DNA from: Actimicrobium sp047621665
Lineage (GTDB): Bacteria > Pseudomonadota > Gammaproteobacteria > Burkholderiales > Burkholderiaceae_D
DNA: 64,000 nt
NCBI GenBank assembly: GCA_047621665.1
Contig: JBLHMB010000012.1
Span: 1-64,000 of the forward strand
Direction: 5' to 3'
The position numbers and the translations under genes are program-made. The first letter of the stretch is position 1, and every line of letters starts with the position of its first letter. Under the pieces are notes generated by a model. The model was not told the DNA's origin and ran no database searches. It saw nothing but the letters and a program-made list of their open reading frames with translations. Positions 36,729 to 45,321 of this stretch are shown here, piece by piece.

Positions 36729-37536
36729 CGGTCCCGCTTTTCGGACTACCCTGCGCAATCCCCAGCAATTCTTTCAATTGTGCGGTGTTGGGCCGGCTGA
36801 CCGGTACCACGGTCTGCTGATGATCGGCCATCATCAGGCTGACCGACTCGTCTTTCATGACCAGTTCGAGCGCATGCGGCAGGCTCACGATATGGCTGCG
36901 ATGCGTACGGAAATAAATGCCAGGATCGAGCCGCGCTTCCAGATCGGTCAGCGACAGGTTCGACATGTATTGGTCGTCGGCAGTCACGATGGAGGTGTAG
37001 TGGCCATCGGCCTGAAAGCGCACCACATCTTTCATGTCGATCAGCATGACCCGATTTTTGCGATACACCGGAATTTTCAGCAAGCGGCGCGGCGGCGGGT
37101 CGGATTGTGCGGTGTTCGCCACTCTGGCTGGCGCCGTCGTGATATCGGTCAGGTCATAAAAAATCATGCAGGTACCGGTCACGCCGGCTGCACCAACCAT
37201 CTTCGAGACTTTTACCACCAGCACCCGATCCGGAATGTTGATCATCATCGCCACCGGTGCCGGCGACTTCATCGGGCAACTGGTGTCCTGGCTGGTCTGC
37301 AGCAGCAGGCGCAATTTGTCGCGGCTTTTCTCCGGATGCATTTGCAGCACGTCGATGCCGAGCAATTTGTCGGGGTCGACACCCATCGAATATTGGGCTG
37401 CCGGGCCGAGCAATTGGGCCGCGACATCGTTCATCGCCGTGACATGGTTGCCGGTATCGAGCCAGACCATGCCGGGATTGAATTGTTCGAGTTTGTGCAG
37501 GAAGGTTTCCTGGATGGCGGGTTCGGAATGCTTCAT
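36700..37536 (-). CDS. rcoM: CO-responsive transcriptional regulator RcoM (PAS-LytTR)
   Basis: A 278-residue one-component regulator with a PAS domain (about 15-130) and a C-terminal LytTR DNA-binding domain (about 155-255). It matches RcoM, the haem-based CO sensor of Burkholderia xenovorans, in the wording HKLEQFNPGMVWLD, HPEKSRDKLR, AMMINIPDR, RVMLIDMKDVVRFQADGHYT and SRPNTAQLKELLG. The known haem ligands His74 and Met104 and the nearby Cys94 of RcoM correspond to His67, Met97 and Cys87 here, by a constant shift of seven (from memory of the homologue). It should bind DNA upstream of coxM when CO is bound. It diverges from the CO dehydrogenase operon. Confidence 0.88.
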   Translation of the reverse strand: MKHSEPAIQETFLHKLEQFNPGMVWLDTGNHVTAMNDVAAQLLGPAAQYSMGVDPDKLLGIDVLQMHPEKSRDKLRLLLQTSQDTSCPMKSPAPVAMMINIPDRVLVVKVSKMVGAAGVTGTCMIFYDLTDITTAPARVANTAQSDPPPRRLLKIPVYRKNRVMLIDMKDVVRFQADGHYTSIVTADDQYMSNLSLTDLEARLDPGIYFRTHRSHIVSLPHALELVMKDESVSLMMADHQQTVVPVSRPNTAQLKELLGIAQGSPKSGTEKQNSPARA

Positions 37537-37607
37537 CGGCGTGCTGCCGATGGATGGGTTACAGGGGCCATGCTTGTCTCCGGTTGCCAGTTTGTTCTGG
37601 CTGGTTG

Positions 37608-37787
37608 TTGATTTTTTGTATTTTTATAATCGCTGTTTTCCGCAGTTCGTGCAAGTTTTCCGGCAACTCGGGAAGTACTTTCTGCTATTCGGGAATTGCT
37701 TGCCCGTTGCTGTCGGCTTGCGTGCAATTATCGTTTCACCAGACACCGGCACTGTGCTGGCAACCGCATAACAACGAGGAGACCAGC
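37608..37787 (+). promoter_or_regulatory. rcoM-coxM control region with three tandem repeats
   Basis: Between the divergent rcoM and coxM genes, TTTCCG or TTTCTG recurs at 37637, 37657 and 37679, each followed by a TTCG/CTCG(G)-AA segment. The period is 20 and then 22 bp, about two helical turns. All three fit TTNNNG, the direct-repeat core reported for RcoM sites. A TATAAT (37625-37630) lies at the upstream edge but has no good -35 in the coxM direction. The triplet as an RcoM operator is inference. Confidence 0.6.
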
Positions 37788-38654
37788 GTGATCCCGCGCC
37801 CATTCGAATACCACGCCCCAACCACCTTGCCTGCTGCGATCGCGTTGCTCGATCAGTACGGCGATGAAGCTAAATTACTGGCCGGCGGCCACAGCATGCT
37901 GCCGATGATGAAACTGCGTTTTGCCGAACCGGCCCACCTGATTGACCTACGCAAGATCGCCGCACTCAAGGGCATCCGCGAGGTCGGCAATGAAATCCGC
38001 ATCGGTGCCATGACGACCGAAAACGAATTGATCTGGTCGCCGCTGCTGCAGCAAAAATGTCCGCTGCTGGTCGAAGGCGCAGGCCTGATCTCGGACCCGC
38101 AAGTGCGCTACATGGGCACGCTCGGTGGCGACATTTCGCATGCCGATCCGGCCAACGATCATCCTGCGCTGATGATCGCGCTGGGTGCCTCGTTCGTCCT
38201 CACCAGCGCTGCCGGTGAGCGCGTCGTCAGTGCCGATGGCTACTTCCTCGGACTGTATTACACCTTGCTCGAACCCGGTGAAATCATGACCGAGATCCGC
38301 ATCCCGACACCGGCTCCAGGTAGCGGCTCCTGCTACGCCAAGCTCAAGCGCAAGACCGGTGATTACGCCACGGCCGCAGCGGCAGTGCTGCTGCGCATGC
38401 AAGGTGGCGTGGTCGCGGAGGTCGCCATCACGCTGACCAATCTCGGTGAAACCGCGCTCAAGGCCAACGATGCCGAAAACTATCTGCTTGGCAAACCGCT
38501 TGATGACGACACCATCCGCGAAGCCGCCCGCCTTGCGATGGCGATTTGCGACCCGGCCGCCGACCTGCGCGGCGACGTCGAGTACAAAACCGCGATGGCT
38601 GGCGAGATGACCCAACGCGCCTTGCGTACCGCGCTGTCGCGCTGCAGCACCTGA
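37788..38654 (+). CDS. coxM: CO dehydrogenase medium (FAD) subunit
   Basis: The FAD-binding subunit of aerobic CO dehydrogenase. The two FAD motifs are AGGHSMLPMMKLR near residue 32 and the TLGGDISHADPANDHPA segment near residue 109. I chose GTG 37788, preceded by GAGGAG with 6 bp spacing; it gives 288 residues, the same as the Oligotropha CoxM as I remember it. A longer frame upstream runs through the control region and is not real. It starts the coxMSLGDEF operon. Confidence 0.95.
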   Translation: MIPRPFEYHAPTTLPAAIALLDQYGDEAKLLAGGHSMLPMMKLRFAEPAHLIDLRKIAALKGIREVGNEIRIGAMTTENELIWSPLLQQKCPLLVEGAGLISDPQVRYMGTLGGDISHADPANDHPALMIALGASFVLTSAAGERVVSADGYFLGLYYTLLEPGEIMTEIRIPTPAPGSGSCYAKLKRKTGDYATAAAAVLLRMQGGVVAEVAITLTNLGETALKANDAENYLLGKPLDDDTIREAARLAMAICDPAADLRGDVEYKTAMAGEMTQRALRTALSRCST

Positions 38655-38670
38655 ACCCCGGAGAATTGCG

Positions 38671-39192
38671 ATGATTAAAAAAATGATGGTGACCTTTAAA
38701 CTCAACGGCAAATCCACCGATGTGGTGGTCGAGCCGCGTGAACTCTTGATCCACACCTTGCGTGAAAAATGCCTGCACACCGGGCCGCACATCGGTTGCG
38801 ATTCGTCGCATTGCGGTGCCTGCACGGTCGATATCGACGGTATGTCGGTCAAGTCCTGCACGATGCTGACAGTGCAGGCCGACGGATCAGAAATGCTGAC
38901 CATCGAGGGCTTTGCGCAAGGCGGCGAACTGCATGCGCTGCAGGAAGGCTTCATGCAGGAACACGGTCTGCAATGCGGCTACTGCACGCCCGGCATGATC
39001 ACCCGCGCCTATCGGCTGCTAAAAGAAAATCCGGATCCGACCGAAGCCGAAATCCGCTATTGGATGGCGGGCAACCTGTGCCGCTGCACCGGTTACCAGA
39101 ACATCGTCAAGGCGGTTCAGTACGCCGCCCGCAAGTTGCGTGGCGAGCCGGTACAGACCTCGTATCCGCTGATGGAAACGACGACGCATTGA
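38671..39192 (+). CDS. coxS: CO dehydrogenase small (2Fe-2S) subunit
   Basis: The iron-sulfur subunit, 173 residues, with the ferredoxin-type cluster in GCDSSHCGACTVDIDG near residue 46 and the helical cluster in CGYCTPGMI near residue 104 and LCRCTGYQNIV near residue 136. It carries electrons from the Mo-Cu site in CoxL to FAD in CoxM. It begins 16 bp after coxM. Confidence 0.96.
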   Translation: MIKKMMVTFKLNGKSTDVVVEPRELLIHTLREKCLHTGPHIGCDSSHCGACTVDIDGMSVKSCTMLTVQADGSEMLTIEGFAQGGELHALQEGFMQEHGLQCGYCTPGMITRAYRLLKENPDPTEAEIRYWMAGNLCRCTGYQNIVKAVQYAARKLRGEPVQTSYPLMETTTH

Positions 39193-39232
39193 ACATGACG
39201 CAATGAGCATCTGAAGACTCACGGAGACAATC

Positions 39233-41662
39233 ATGGACGCAACAATAGACAGCAAGACCGTACCGAACAATGAAGAGCGCCTGGCCAAGCTTGAAGGCAT
39301 GGGCTGTTCGCGCAAGCGCTACGAAGATCCGCGCTTTATCCAGGGCAAGGGCAATTACGTCGACGACGTCAAGATGCCCAACATGCTCGTTGGCGTGATG
39401 GTGCGCAGTCCGTATGCGCACGCCCGCATCAAGAGCATCGATACCAGCAAGGCGCTGGCCCATCCCGGCGTGTATGCGGTGCTGACGGCCGAAGACCTCA
39501 AGCCGCTCAAGCTGCACTGGATGCCGACACTGGCCGGCGATGTGCAGGCCGTGCTGGCCGATGGCAAGGTCGTGTTCCAGAATCAGGAAGTCGCGTTCGT
39601 GGTGGCCGAAGACCGCTATATCGCGGCCGATGCAGCCGAGCTGGTCGAGGTCGAGTACGAGCCGCTGGCGGTGCTGGTTGATCCGCTCAAGGCGATGGCA
39701 CCGGATGCACCGACAGTACGTGACGATATCAAGGACAAGGACGTCGGCGCGCATGGCGCACGCAAGCACCCGAACCATATTTTTACCTGGGACATCGGCG
39801 ACAAGGACAAGACCGACCGCGCTTTCGACAATGCCGAAGTGACCGTCAAGCAGGACATGATTTATCAGCGCGTCCATCCGTGTCCATTGGAAACCTGCGG
39901 TTGCGTGGCCTCGTTCGACAAGATCCGCGGTGATTTGCTGGTCTACATCACGTCGCAGGCACCGCATGTGGTACGCACCGTAGTCGGCATGCTGTCGTCG
40001 ATTCCCGAGTCGAAGATCCGCATTGTCTCGCCCGATATCGGCGGCGGCTTCGGCAACAAGGTCGGTATTTATCCCGGCTATGTGTGCGCTATCGTCGCGT
40101 CGATCGTGCTCGGCCGGCCGGTCAAATGGATCGAGTCGCGCACCGAAAACCTGACCACCACCGCATTCGCCCGCGACTATCACATGACCGGCGAACTGGC
40201 CGCTGACAAGGACGGCAAGATTAAGGCGTTGCGGGTTCATGTGACCGCCGATCATGGCGCGTTCGATGCCTGTGCCGATCCGAGCAAATGGCCGGCCGGC
40301 ATGTTCCATGTCGTCACCGGGTCGTACGATATTCCGAATGCCTTCGTTTCTGTCGACGGCATCTACACCAACAAATGTCCGGGCGGCGTGTCGTACCGCT
40401 GTTCGTTCCGGGTCACCGAAGCGGTGTATCTGATCGAGCGCATGGTCGACGTGCTGGCGCAAAAGCTGGGCATCGACAAGGCCGAAATCCGCTTCCGCAA
40501 TTTCCTGCGCAAGGACCAGTTCCCGTACCAGACCGCGCTCGGTCTCGAATACGATTCGGGCGATTACGAACCGGCGTTGCGCAAGGGACTGGCGGCGCTC
40601 GATTACCCGGCCTTGCGGGCCGAACAGGCCGCGCGCCGGGCTGATCCGGATGCCGCCACGCTGATGGGTATCGGCATCTGTACCTTCACCGAAATCGTTG
40701 GTGCCGGTCCGTCGAAGATGTGCGACATCCTCGGTATCGGCATGTTCGACTCCTGCGAAATCCGGGTCCATCCGGACGGCTCGGCGATTGCCCGCATGGG
40801 CACGATCAGCCAGGGGCAGGGCCATCAGACCACGTATGCGCAAATCATCGCGTCGGTGGCCGGCATCCCGGCCTCGCTGATCACGGTCGAGGAGGGCGAT
40901 ACCGCCACTGCGCCATACGGACTCGGCACCTACGGTTCGCGTTCGACCCCGGTGGCCGGTGCCGCGATTGCGCGCGCCTCGCACAAGATCCGCGAGAAGG
41001 CCCGCAAGATCGCAGCGCATCTGCTTGAAGTCAGTCCGGACGATGTCGAGTTCGACCTCGACCGCTTTGTCGTCAAGGGCGCGCCGGACCAGGCCAAGAG
41101 CATCAAGGAAGTCGCCTGGGCAGCCTACAACAATGTCCCCGAAGGGATGGAAATGGGACTCGAAGCGGTCGACTATTACGATCCACCGAATTTCACTTTC
41201 CCGTTTGGCACCTACATCTGCGTGGTCGATGTCGATCGTTTTTCCGGCGAGACCAAGATCCGGCGTTTTTACGCACTCGATGATTGCGGTACCCGCATCA
41301 ACCCGATGATTATCGAAGGCCAGATTCATGGCGGCCTGACCGAAGGCTTTGCGGTGGCGATGGGCCAGCAGCTGACCTACGACGATGCCGGCAATGTATT
41401 GGGCGGCACGCTGATGGATTACTTCCTGCCGACCAGCATGGAAACGCCGCACTGGGAAACCGACTTCACCGTCACGCCGTCGCCACATCATCCGATCGGC
41501 GCCAAGGGTGTCGCTGAGTCGCCGCACGTCGGGTCGATTCCGTGCTTCACGGCGGCGATGGTCGATGCGTTTGCCCATCTCGGCGTGACCCACATGAACA
41601 TGCCGCACAACAGTTTCCGGGTCTGGCAGCAAAGCCATGCACTGAATCTGGACCAGCGCTAA
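39233..41662 (+). CDS. coxL: CO dehydrogenase large (Mo-Cu) subunit, form I
   Basis: The catalytic subunit that oxidises CO with water at the Mo-S-Cu site. The 809-residue length matches form I CoxL. The active-site loop reads SYRCSFR with Cys390 as the Cu ligand; form II enzymes have YRGAGR instead. The first residue of the form I motif is usually Ala (AYXCSFR) and is Ser387 here. The other catalytic residue is Glu762 in GAKGVAESPH. The motif GGGFGNKVG near residue 270 contacts the cofactor. The gene is followed by coxG. Confidence 0.96.
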   Translation: MDATIDSKTVPNNEERLAKLEGMGCSRKRYEDPRFIQGKGNYVDDVKMPNMLVGVMVRSPYAHARIKSIDTSKALAHPGVYAVLTAEDLKPLKLHWMPTLAGDVQAVLADGKVVFQNQEVAFVVAEDRYIAADAAELVEVEYEPLAVLVDPLKAMAPDAPTVRDDIKDKDVGAHGARKHPNHIFTWDIGDKDKTDRAFDNAEVTVKQDMIYQRVHPCPLETCGCVASFDKIRGDLLVYITSQAPHVVRTVVGMLSSIPESKIRIVSPDIGGGFGNKVGIYPGYVCAIVASIVLGRPVKWIESRTENLTTTAFARDYHMTGELAADKDGKIKALRVHVTADHGAFDACADPSKWPAGMFHVVTGSYDIPNAFVSVDGIYTNKCPGGVSYRCSFRVTEAVYLIERMVDVLAQKLGIDKAEIRFRNFLRKDQFPYQTALGLEYDSGDYEPALRKGLAALDYPALRAEQAARRADPDAATLMGIGICTFTEIVGAGPSKMCDILGIGMFDSCEIRVHPDGSAIARMGTISQGQGHQTTYAQIIASVAGIPASLITVEEGDTATAPYGLGTYGSRSTPVAGAAIARASHKIREKARKIAAHLLEVSPDDVEFDLDRFVVKGAPDQAKSIKEVAWAAYNNVPEGMEMGLEAVDYYDPPNFTFPFGTYICVVDVDRFSGETKIRRFYALDDCGTRINPMIIEGQIHGGLTEGFAVAMGQQLTYDDAGNVLGGTLMDYFLPTSMETPHWETDFTVTPSPHHPIGAKGVAESPHVGSIPCFTAAMVDAFAHLGVTHMNMPHNSFRVWQQSHALNLDQR

Positions 41663-41713
41663 ATCAGTGGTCGGCCTCGCCGGCCAGCTTCCATTCAGAA
41701 CAAGGAATCACGC

Positions 41714-42283
41714 ATGAACGTCGTCATAGAAAAAGTTTTCCCGATGCCCTGCAGCGCTGACACCGCGTGGCAGTTTTTGCAAAATATCGAAGGGGTCGGC
41801 AATTGCATGCCGGGCGCAAAGATCACCGAGCGTGTCGATGAAAAAAATCACAAGGGCACGGTGAGCGTCAAGGTCGGGCCGGCCTCGATGTCGTTTCGCG
41901 GCAATATCGAAGTGCGCGAAGTCGATGCCGCCACGCGCACGCTGCATCTGATCGGTACCGGTTCCGACGTGACCGGTACCTCGGGTGCGTCGATGGATCT
42001 GGTGGCGACCGTGAAGGATACCGGCGGCACCACCTGCGAACTGGTCGGCAAGAGCGAGGTCGGGATGACCGGCAAGGCCGCTGCCTTCGGCGGGCGCGTG
42101 ATGAATTCGGTGGCCGAACAGATTCTCAAGCAGTTCGCGGCCAACTTTGCGGTGCAGGTGGAGGCGCTGCAATCGCAGCAGGTCGCTCCGGTGCTGGTGC
42201 AATCCGAGATGAACGGACTGGCGCTGGCCTGGGCGGTGGTGCGTGACTGGTGGCACGGGCTGTTTGCCCGCAAGTCGGCTTGA
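41714..42283 (+). CDS. coxG: CO dehydrogenase subunit G (CoxG, SRPBCC fold)
   Basis: A 189-residue START/SRPBCC-fold protein. It shows the family pattern FPMPCSADTAWQFLQNIEGVGNCMPGA, KVGPASMSFRGN and the EILKQFAANFA-type region before the tail. In other bacteria CoxG binds quinone and links CO dehydrogenase to the membrane respiratory chain. The C-terminal tail (LALAWAVVRDWWHGLFARKS) is amphipathic with several Trp and could anchor it to the membrane. It follows coxL by 51 bp; coxD starts 7 bp later. Confidence 0.93.
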   Translation: MNVVIEKVFPMPCSADTAWQFLQNIEGVGNCMPGAKITERVDEKNHKGTVSVKVGPASMSFRGNIEVREVDAATRTLHLIGTGSDVTGTSGASMDLVATVKDTGGTTCELVGKSEVGMTGKAAAFGGRVMNSVAEQILKQFAANFAVQVEALQSQQVAPVLVQSEMNGLALAWAVVRDWWHGLFARKSA

Positions 42284-42290
42284 GGCAAAC

Positions 42291-43184
42291 ATGATGACCG
42301 AGCGCATGCAACCGGTCGTGACGCTGCAGCGGCAACTGCAGCAGCTCGGCTACGTGGCCGAGCCGGGGCTGGCTGCGACGTTGTTGCTGATGACCGCGAT
42401 GGGACGGCCGCTGCTGCTCGAAGGCGAGGCCGGCGTCGGCAAAACTGAGATCGCCAAGGTACTCGCGCAAGTACACCAGACCCGGCTGATCCGGTTGCAA
42501 TGTTACGAAGGACTGGATGCCCATTCGACGCTGTACGAATGGAATTACCAGCGCCAGCTGCTGGCCATCAAGCTGCTTGATGACGATCCGCGCCCGGTCG
42601 CCGAGAAGGAGCAGGATATTTTTTCGGAGCGGTATTTGCTGCGCCGGCCTTTGCTTGAAGCGATCAGTAGTCCGACGCCGGTGGTCTTGCTGATCGATGA
42701 AATCGACCGTGCCGACGAAGCTTTCGAAGCCTATCTGATGGAGCTGCTGTCGGATTTTCAGGTCTCGATTCCGGAGCTCGGCACGATCAAGGCCGTGTCG
42801 CGGCCGCTCGTGATTCTGACCTCGAATGGCACGCGCGAATTATCGGATGCGTTGCGGCGGCGTTGTCTGTATCAGTACGTTGACTATCCGGGTTTCGAAA
42901 AGGAATTGCTGATCGTCGAGACGCGCTTGCCGCAGATGCCGCTGCAACTCGCACGACAGGTGGTCGAGTTTGTTCAGGCGCTGCGGCAGATGGATTTGCA
43001 GAAAAAACCCGGCATCGCCGAAACACTGGACTGGGCGGCGGCGCTGCTGCAACTGGGTGTCAGCAGTTTCGATGACGCGGGCATTGACGGCATCATGGCG
43101 TCGCTGTCGGCGCTGGTGAAAACGCAGGCTGACGGCGCTAGCCTGAGTCGTATCGTGGTACAAAAAATGGCGGCGTCATGCTGA
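42291..43184 (+). CDS. coxD: CoxD, MoxR-type AAA+ ATPase
   Basis: A MoxR-family AAA+ ATPase of 297 residues. Walker A is GEAGVGKTEIAKVL near residue 40, Walker B LLIDEIDRADEAFEAYLMELLSDFQV (split here: LLIDEIDRAD, then LMELLSDFQ), and sensor segment ILTSNGTRELSDALRRRC. In Oligotropha CoxD is needed for sulfuration of the Mo-Cu site. It starts at ATG 42291 (or 42294) and overlaps coxE by 7 bp. The in-frame extension back to 42243 lies inside coxG. Confidence 0.94.
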   Translation: MMTERMQPVVTLQRQLQQLGYVAEPGLAATLLLMTAMGRPLLLEGEAGVGKTEIAKVLAQVHQTRLIRLQCYEGLDAHSTLYEWNYQRQLLAIKLLDDDPRPVAEKEQDIFSERYLLRRPLLEAISSPTPVVLLIDEIDRADEAFEAYLMELLSDFQVSIPELGTIKAVSRPLVILTSNGTRELSDALRRRCLYQYVDYPGFEKELLIVETRLPQMPLQLARQVVEFVQALRQMDLQKKPGIAETLDWAAALLQLGVSSFDDAGIDGIMASLSALVKTQADGASLSRIVVQKMAASC

Positions 43185-44380
43185 CGGGTTTGGCACCTGA
43201 GTTGGTCCCTGAGTTGGCACCTGAGTTGCCACGGATGCTGGCTGCGCGATACGTCGGCTTTGTCGGCTTCCTGCGCGAGAATGGCATGCAGGTCGCCAGT
43301 GCAGATGGGGCTGATGCGCTGCGGGTGGCCGAACAATCCGGGCAATTTGATGCGCCTCTGTTGCGCTGGAATTTGCGTGCGCTGCTGTGTTCACGGGCCG
43401 AGGACTGGCGGCGGTTTGATGGATTGTTCGATGCGTATTTTTTGCCGCCGAACCGGCAAAAAACCGTCGAGACCCATGCGGGCGGTGCGGGACAAGTTGA
43501 CCTCGCTGGCGAAGCCGGCGGCTTGCGCGATAGCAGCGACGGCACACCGCTGGCTTCTGCGGGTGGCACTGATGGCGACGATACTGACGGCGCGACGGCG
43601 CAGCACGGTGCCAGTCTCGACGAGGCGCTGGGACAGGCGGATTTCCGTCATCTGCATCAGCCCGAAGAGCTGCAGGCGCTCGATGCGCTGATGCGGCAAT
43701 TTGCGCGGCGGCTGCGCTTGCTGGCGCTGCGTCGCGAGCAGAGCGCCAGCGCCGGTCGTCGCATTGATCTGGCTCGCACGATCCGGCGCAGCATTGCGCA
43801 CGGGGGCGTGCCGCTCGAGCTGGCCTGGCGTAAGCCGCGCACACAGCGTCCGCGCTTGGTGCTGCTGCTTGATGTCAGCCGCTCGATGAGCTTGTACAGT
43901 TTTTTTTATTTGCGACTGGCGCGTGCGCTGTCGCTAATGCTGACCGATGTGCATTGCTTTCTGTATCACACGCGGTTGGTCGGCGTGGCCGAGGCGCTGC
44001 GCGATCCCGATGCGTGGCGCGCGCAGGAGCGGCTGCAATTGCTGTCGGCTGGCTGGGCTGGCGGGACCCGTATCGGTGACTGTCTGGCCGAATTCAATGA
44101 GTGCCATGCGGGTGGGCTGCTGCACGCACGCACCGGGGTCATCATTGTCAGCGACGGCTATGACACCGGTGCGCCGGAGCGGCTGGTCAGCGCATTAGTG
44201 AGCTTGCGGCGACGCGCACGACGCGTGGTCTGGCTCAATCCGCTGGCCAGTCGGCCTGGTTACACGCCATCGAGTGCGGGCATGCAAGCGGCGATGCCGT
44301 ATCTCGATCTGTTTGCTCCCGGCAGCGACCTCGCCAGTATTGCGCGGGTGTTGCCTCAACTTTTGCAGGCTCTCCATTGA
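43178..44380 (+). CDS. coxE: CoxE, VWA-domain protein
   Basis: A 400-residue protein with a C-terminal von Willebrand A domain. The MIDAS metal motif is LLLDVSRSMSLYS near residue 230, with the later IVSDGYDTG. The middle of the protein has an acidic/Gly-rich linker (residues 100-150). MoxR and VWA proteins act in pairs; in Oligotropha CoxE is implicated with CoxF in adding copper to the CO dehydrogenase active site. It overlaps coxD at its start and the coxF-like gene lies right after its stop. Confidence 0.92.
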   Translation: MLTGLAPELVPELAPELPRMLAARYVGFVGFLRENGMQVASADGADALRVAEQSGQFDAPLLRWNLRALLCSRAEDWRRFDGLFDAYFLPPNRQKTVETHAGGAGQVDLAGEAGGLRDSSDGTPLASAGGTDGDDTDGATAQHGASLDEALGQADFRHLHQPEELQALDALMRQFARRLRLLALRREQSASAGRRIDLARTIRRSIAHGGVPLELAWRKPRTQRPRLVLLLDVSRSMSLYSFFYLRLARALSLMLTDVHCFLYHTRLVGVAEALRDPDAWRAQERLQLLSAGWAGGTRIGDCLAEFNECHAGGLLHARTGVIIVSDGYDTGAPERLVSALVSLRRRARRVVWLNPLASRPGYTPSSAGMQAAMPYLDLFAPGSDLASIARVLPQLLQALH

Positions 44381-44382
44381 CC

Positions 44383-45321
44383 ATGTCCAACTTCACCACT
44401 GAATTCGCCATGCTGACGCTGGCGCCGCAACTGATGGCCGAGCAGCGTCCGTTTGCTCTTGCCACCGTGATTCGGGTCAGCGCGCCGAGTTCGACTGTGG
44501 TCGGCGCGCAAGCCATCATCGAAGCCGATGGCACGCTGCATGGCTGGGTTGGTGGCGGTTGCGCGAAAGCGGTGGTGGTGCAAGCCGCGCAGCAGTCGAT
44601 CGCTTGCGGTTTGCCGCGCCGGGTACGCATCAGTAACGATGGTGCGCTGTCCGAAGCCGATGTCGAACAACATGCGATGCCGTGTGCCAGCAACGGCACG
44701 CTCGAATTGTTTATCCAACCGGTAGTGCCGGCACCGTTGCTGGTGGTGCTGGGCGCGACGCCGGCAGCCGCCGAAGCGCGCGTGCTGGGTCAGCGGATGG
44801 GTTTGCGGGTCAGTGCGCTGGCTGATAGCCAGTCAGACCTGGCGACACTCGAACTGCTGCAACCGGCGTTCGTGCTGATCGTTACGCAAGGCGAGGGCGA
44901 TGAGGCCGCACTCGAGGCGGCGCTGCGCAGCCGTTGTCCGGCGGTGCTGCTCATCGCCAGTCCGCGCAAGTCCGCGCAGCTGCGCGAGCGCATGCAATTG
45001 CAAGGCATCCCCGCTGCGCGGCTGGCGGTGTTGCAGGCACCAGCCGGTCCGTATCTGCATGCGCGCACACCAGCCGAGGTGGCGCTCGGTGCGATCGCGG
45101 CAGTGGTGGCGGTGCGCAGGACTACCGAGACCGTGGTGCCGGTGCTGGCTGCGCCTGTGTATGTCAATCCGGTCTGCGGCATGGTGGTCGATCCGGCTAC
45201 GGCAAAGCATGTGATTGCATTCGGCGGGATGTCGCATTATTTTTGCTGTGACGGTTGCAAGGTGCGTTTCGACGATGCTCCGGACAAGTATCTGGCGATC
45301 GCGCGCGGGGTGCCGGCATGA
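44383..45321 (+). CDS. coxF: CoxF-like XdhC family protein with C-terminal YHS domain
   Basis: Residues 1-100 resemble the XdhC/CoxI N-terminal domain (VIRVSAPSSTVVGAQA, and GWVGGGCAKAVV with the family Cys), and 115-215 the Rossmann-like half. The last 50 residues form a YHS metal-binding domain: NPVCGMVVDPATAK, then YFCCDGC and a FDDAPDKYLA segment. Such domains bind soft metals through Cys. CoxF of Oligotropha is implicated in Cu insertion; a Cys-rich YHS unit would suit that. The start is ATG 44383; a TTG at 44377 overlapping coxE stop would add two residues. Confidence 0.85.
   Translation: MSNFTTEFAMLTLAPQLMAEQRPFALATVIRVSAPSSTVVGAQAIIEADGTLHGWVGGGCAKAVVVQAAQQSIACGLPRRVRISNDGALSEADVEQHAMPCASNGTLELFIQPVVPAPLLVVLGATPAAAEARVLGQRMGLRVSALADSQSDLATLELLQPAFVLIVTQGEGDEAALEAALRSRCPAVLLIASPRKSAQLRERMQLQGIPAARLAVLQAPAGPYLHARTPAEVALGAIAAVVAVRRTTETVVPVLAAPVYVNPVCGMVVDPATAKHVIAFGGMSHYFCCDGCKVRFDDAPDKYLAIARGVPA

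Noticed and set aside
39107..41638. A long open frame on the minus strand opposite coxL, with similar ones opposite metY (16287-17648) and the IorB-like gene (35307-36548).
   Set aside because: They lie fully opposite well-recognised genes, have His/Arg-rich or mixed composition with no family resemblance, and arise from the codon bias of high-GC genes.
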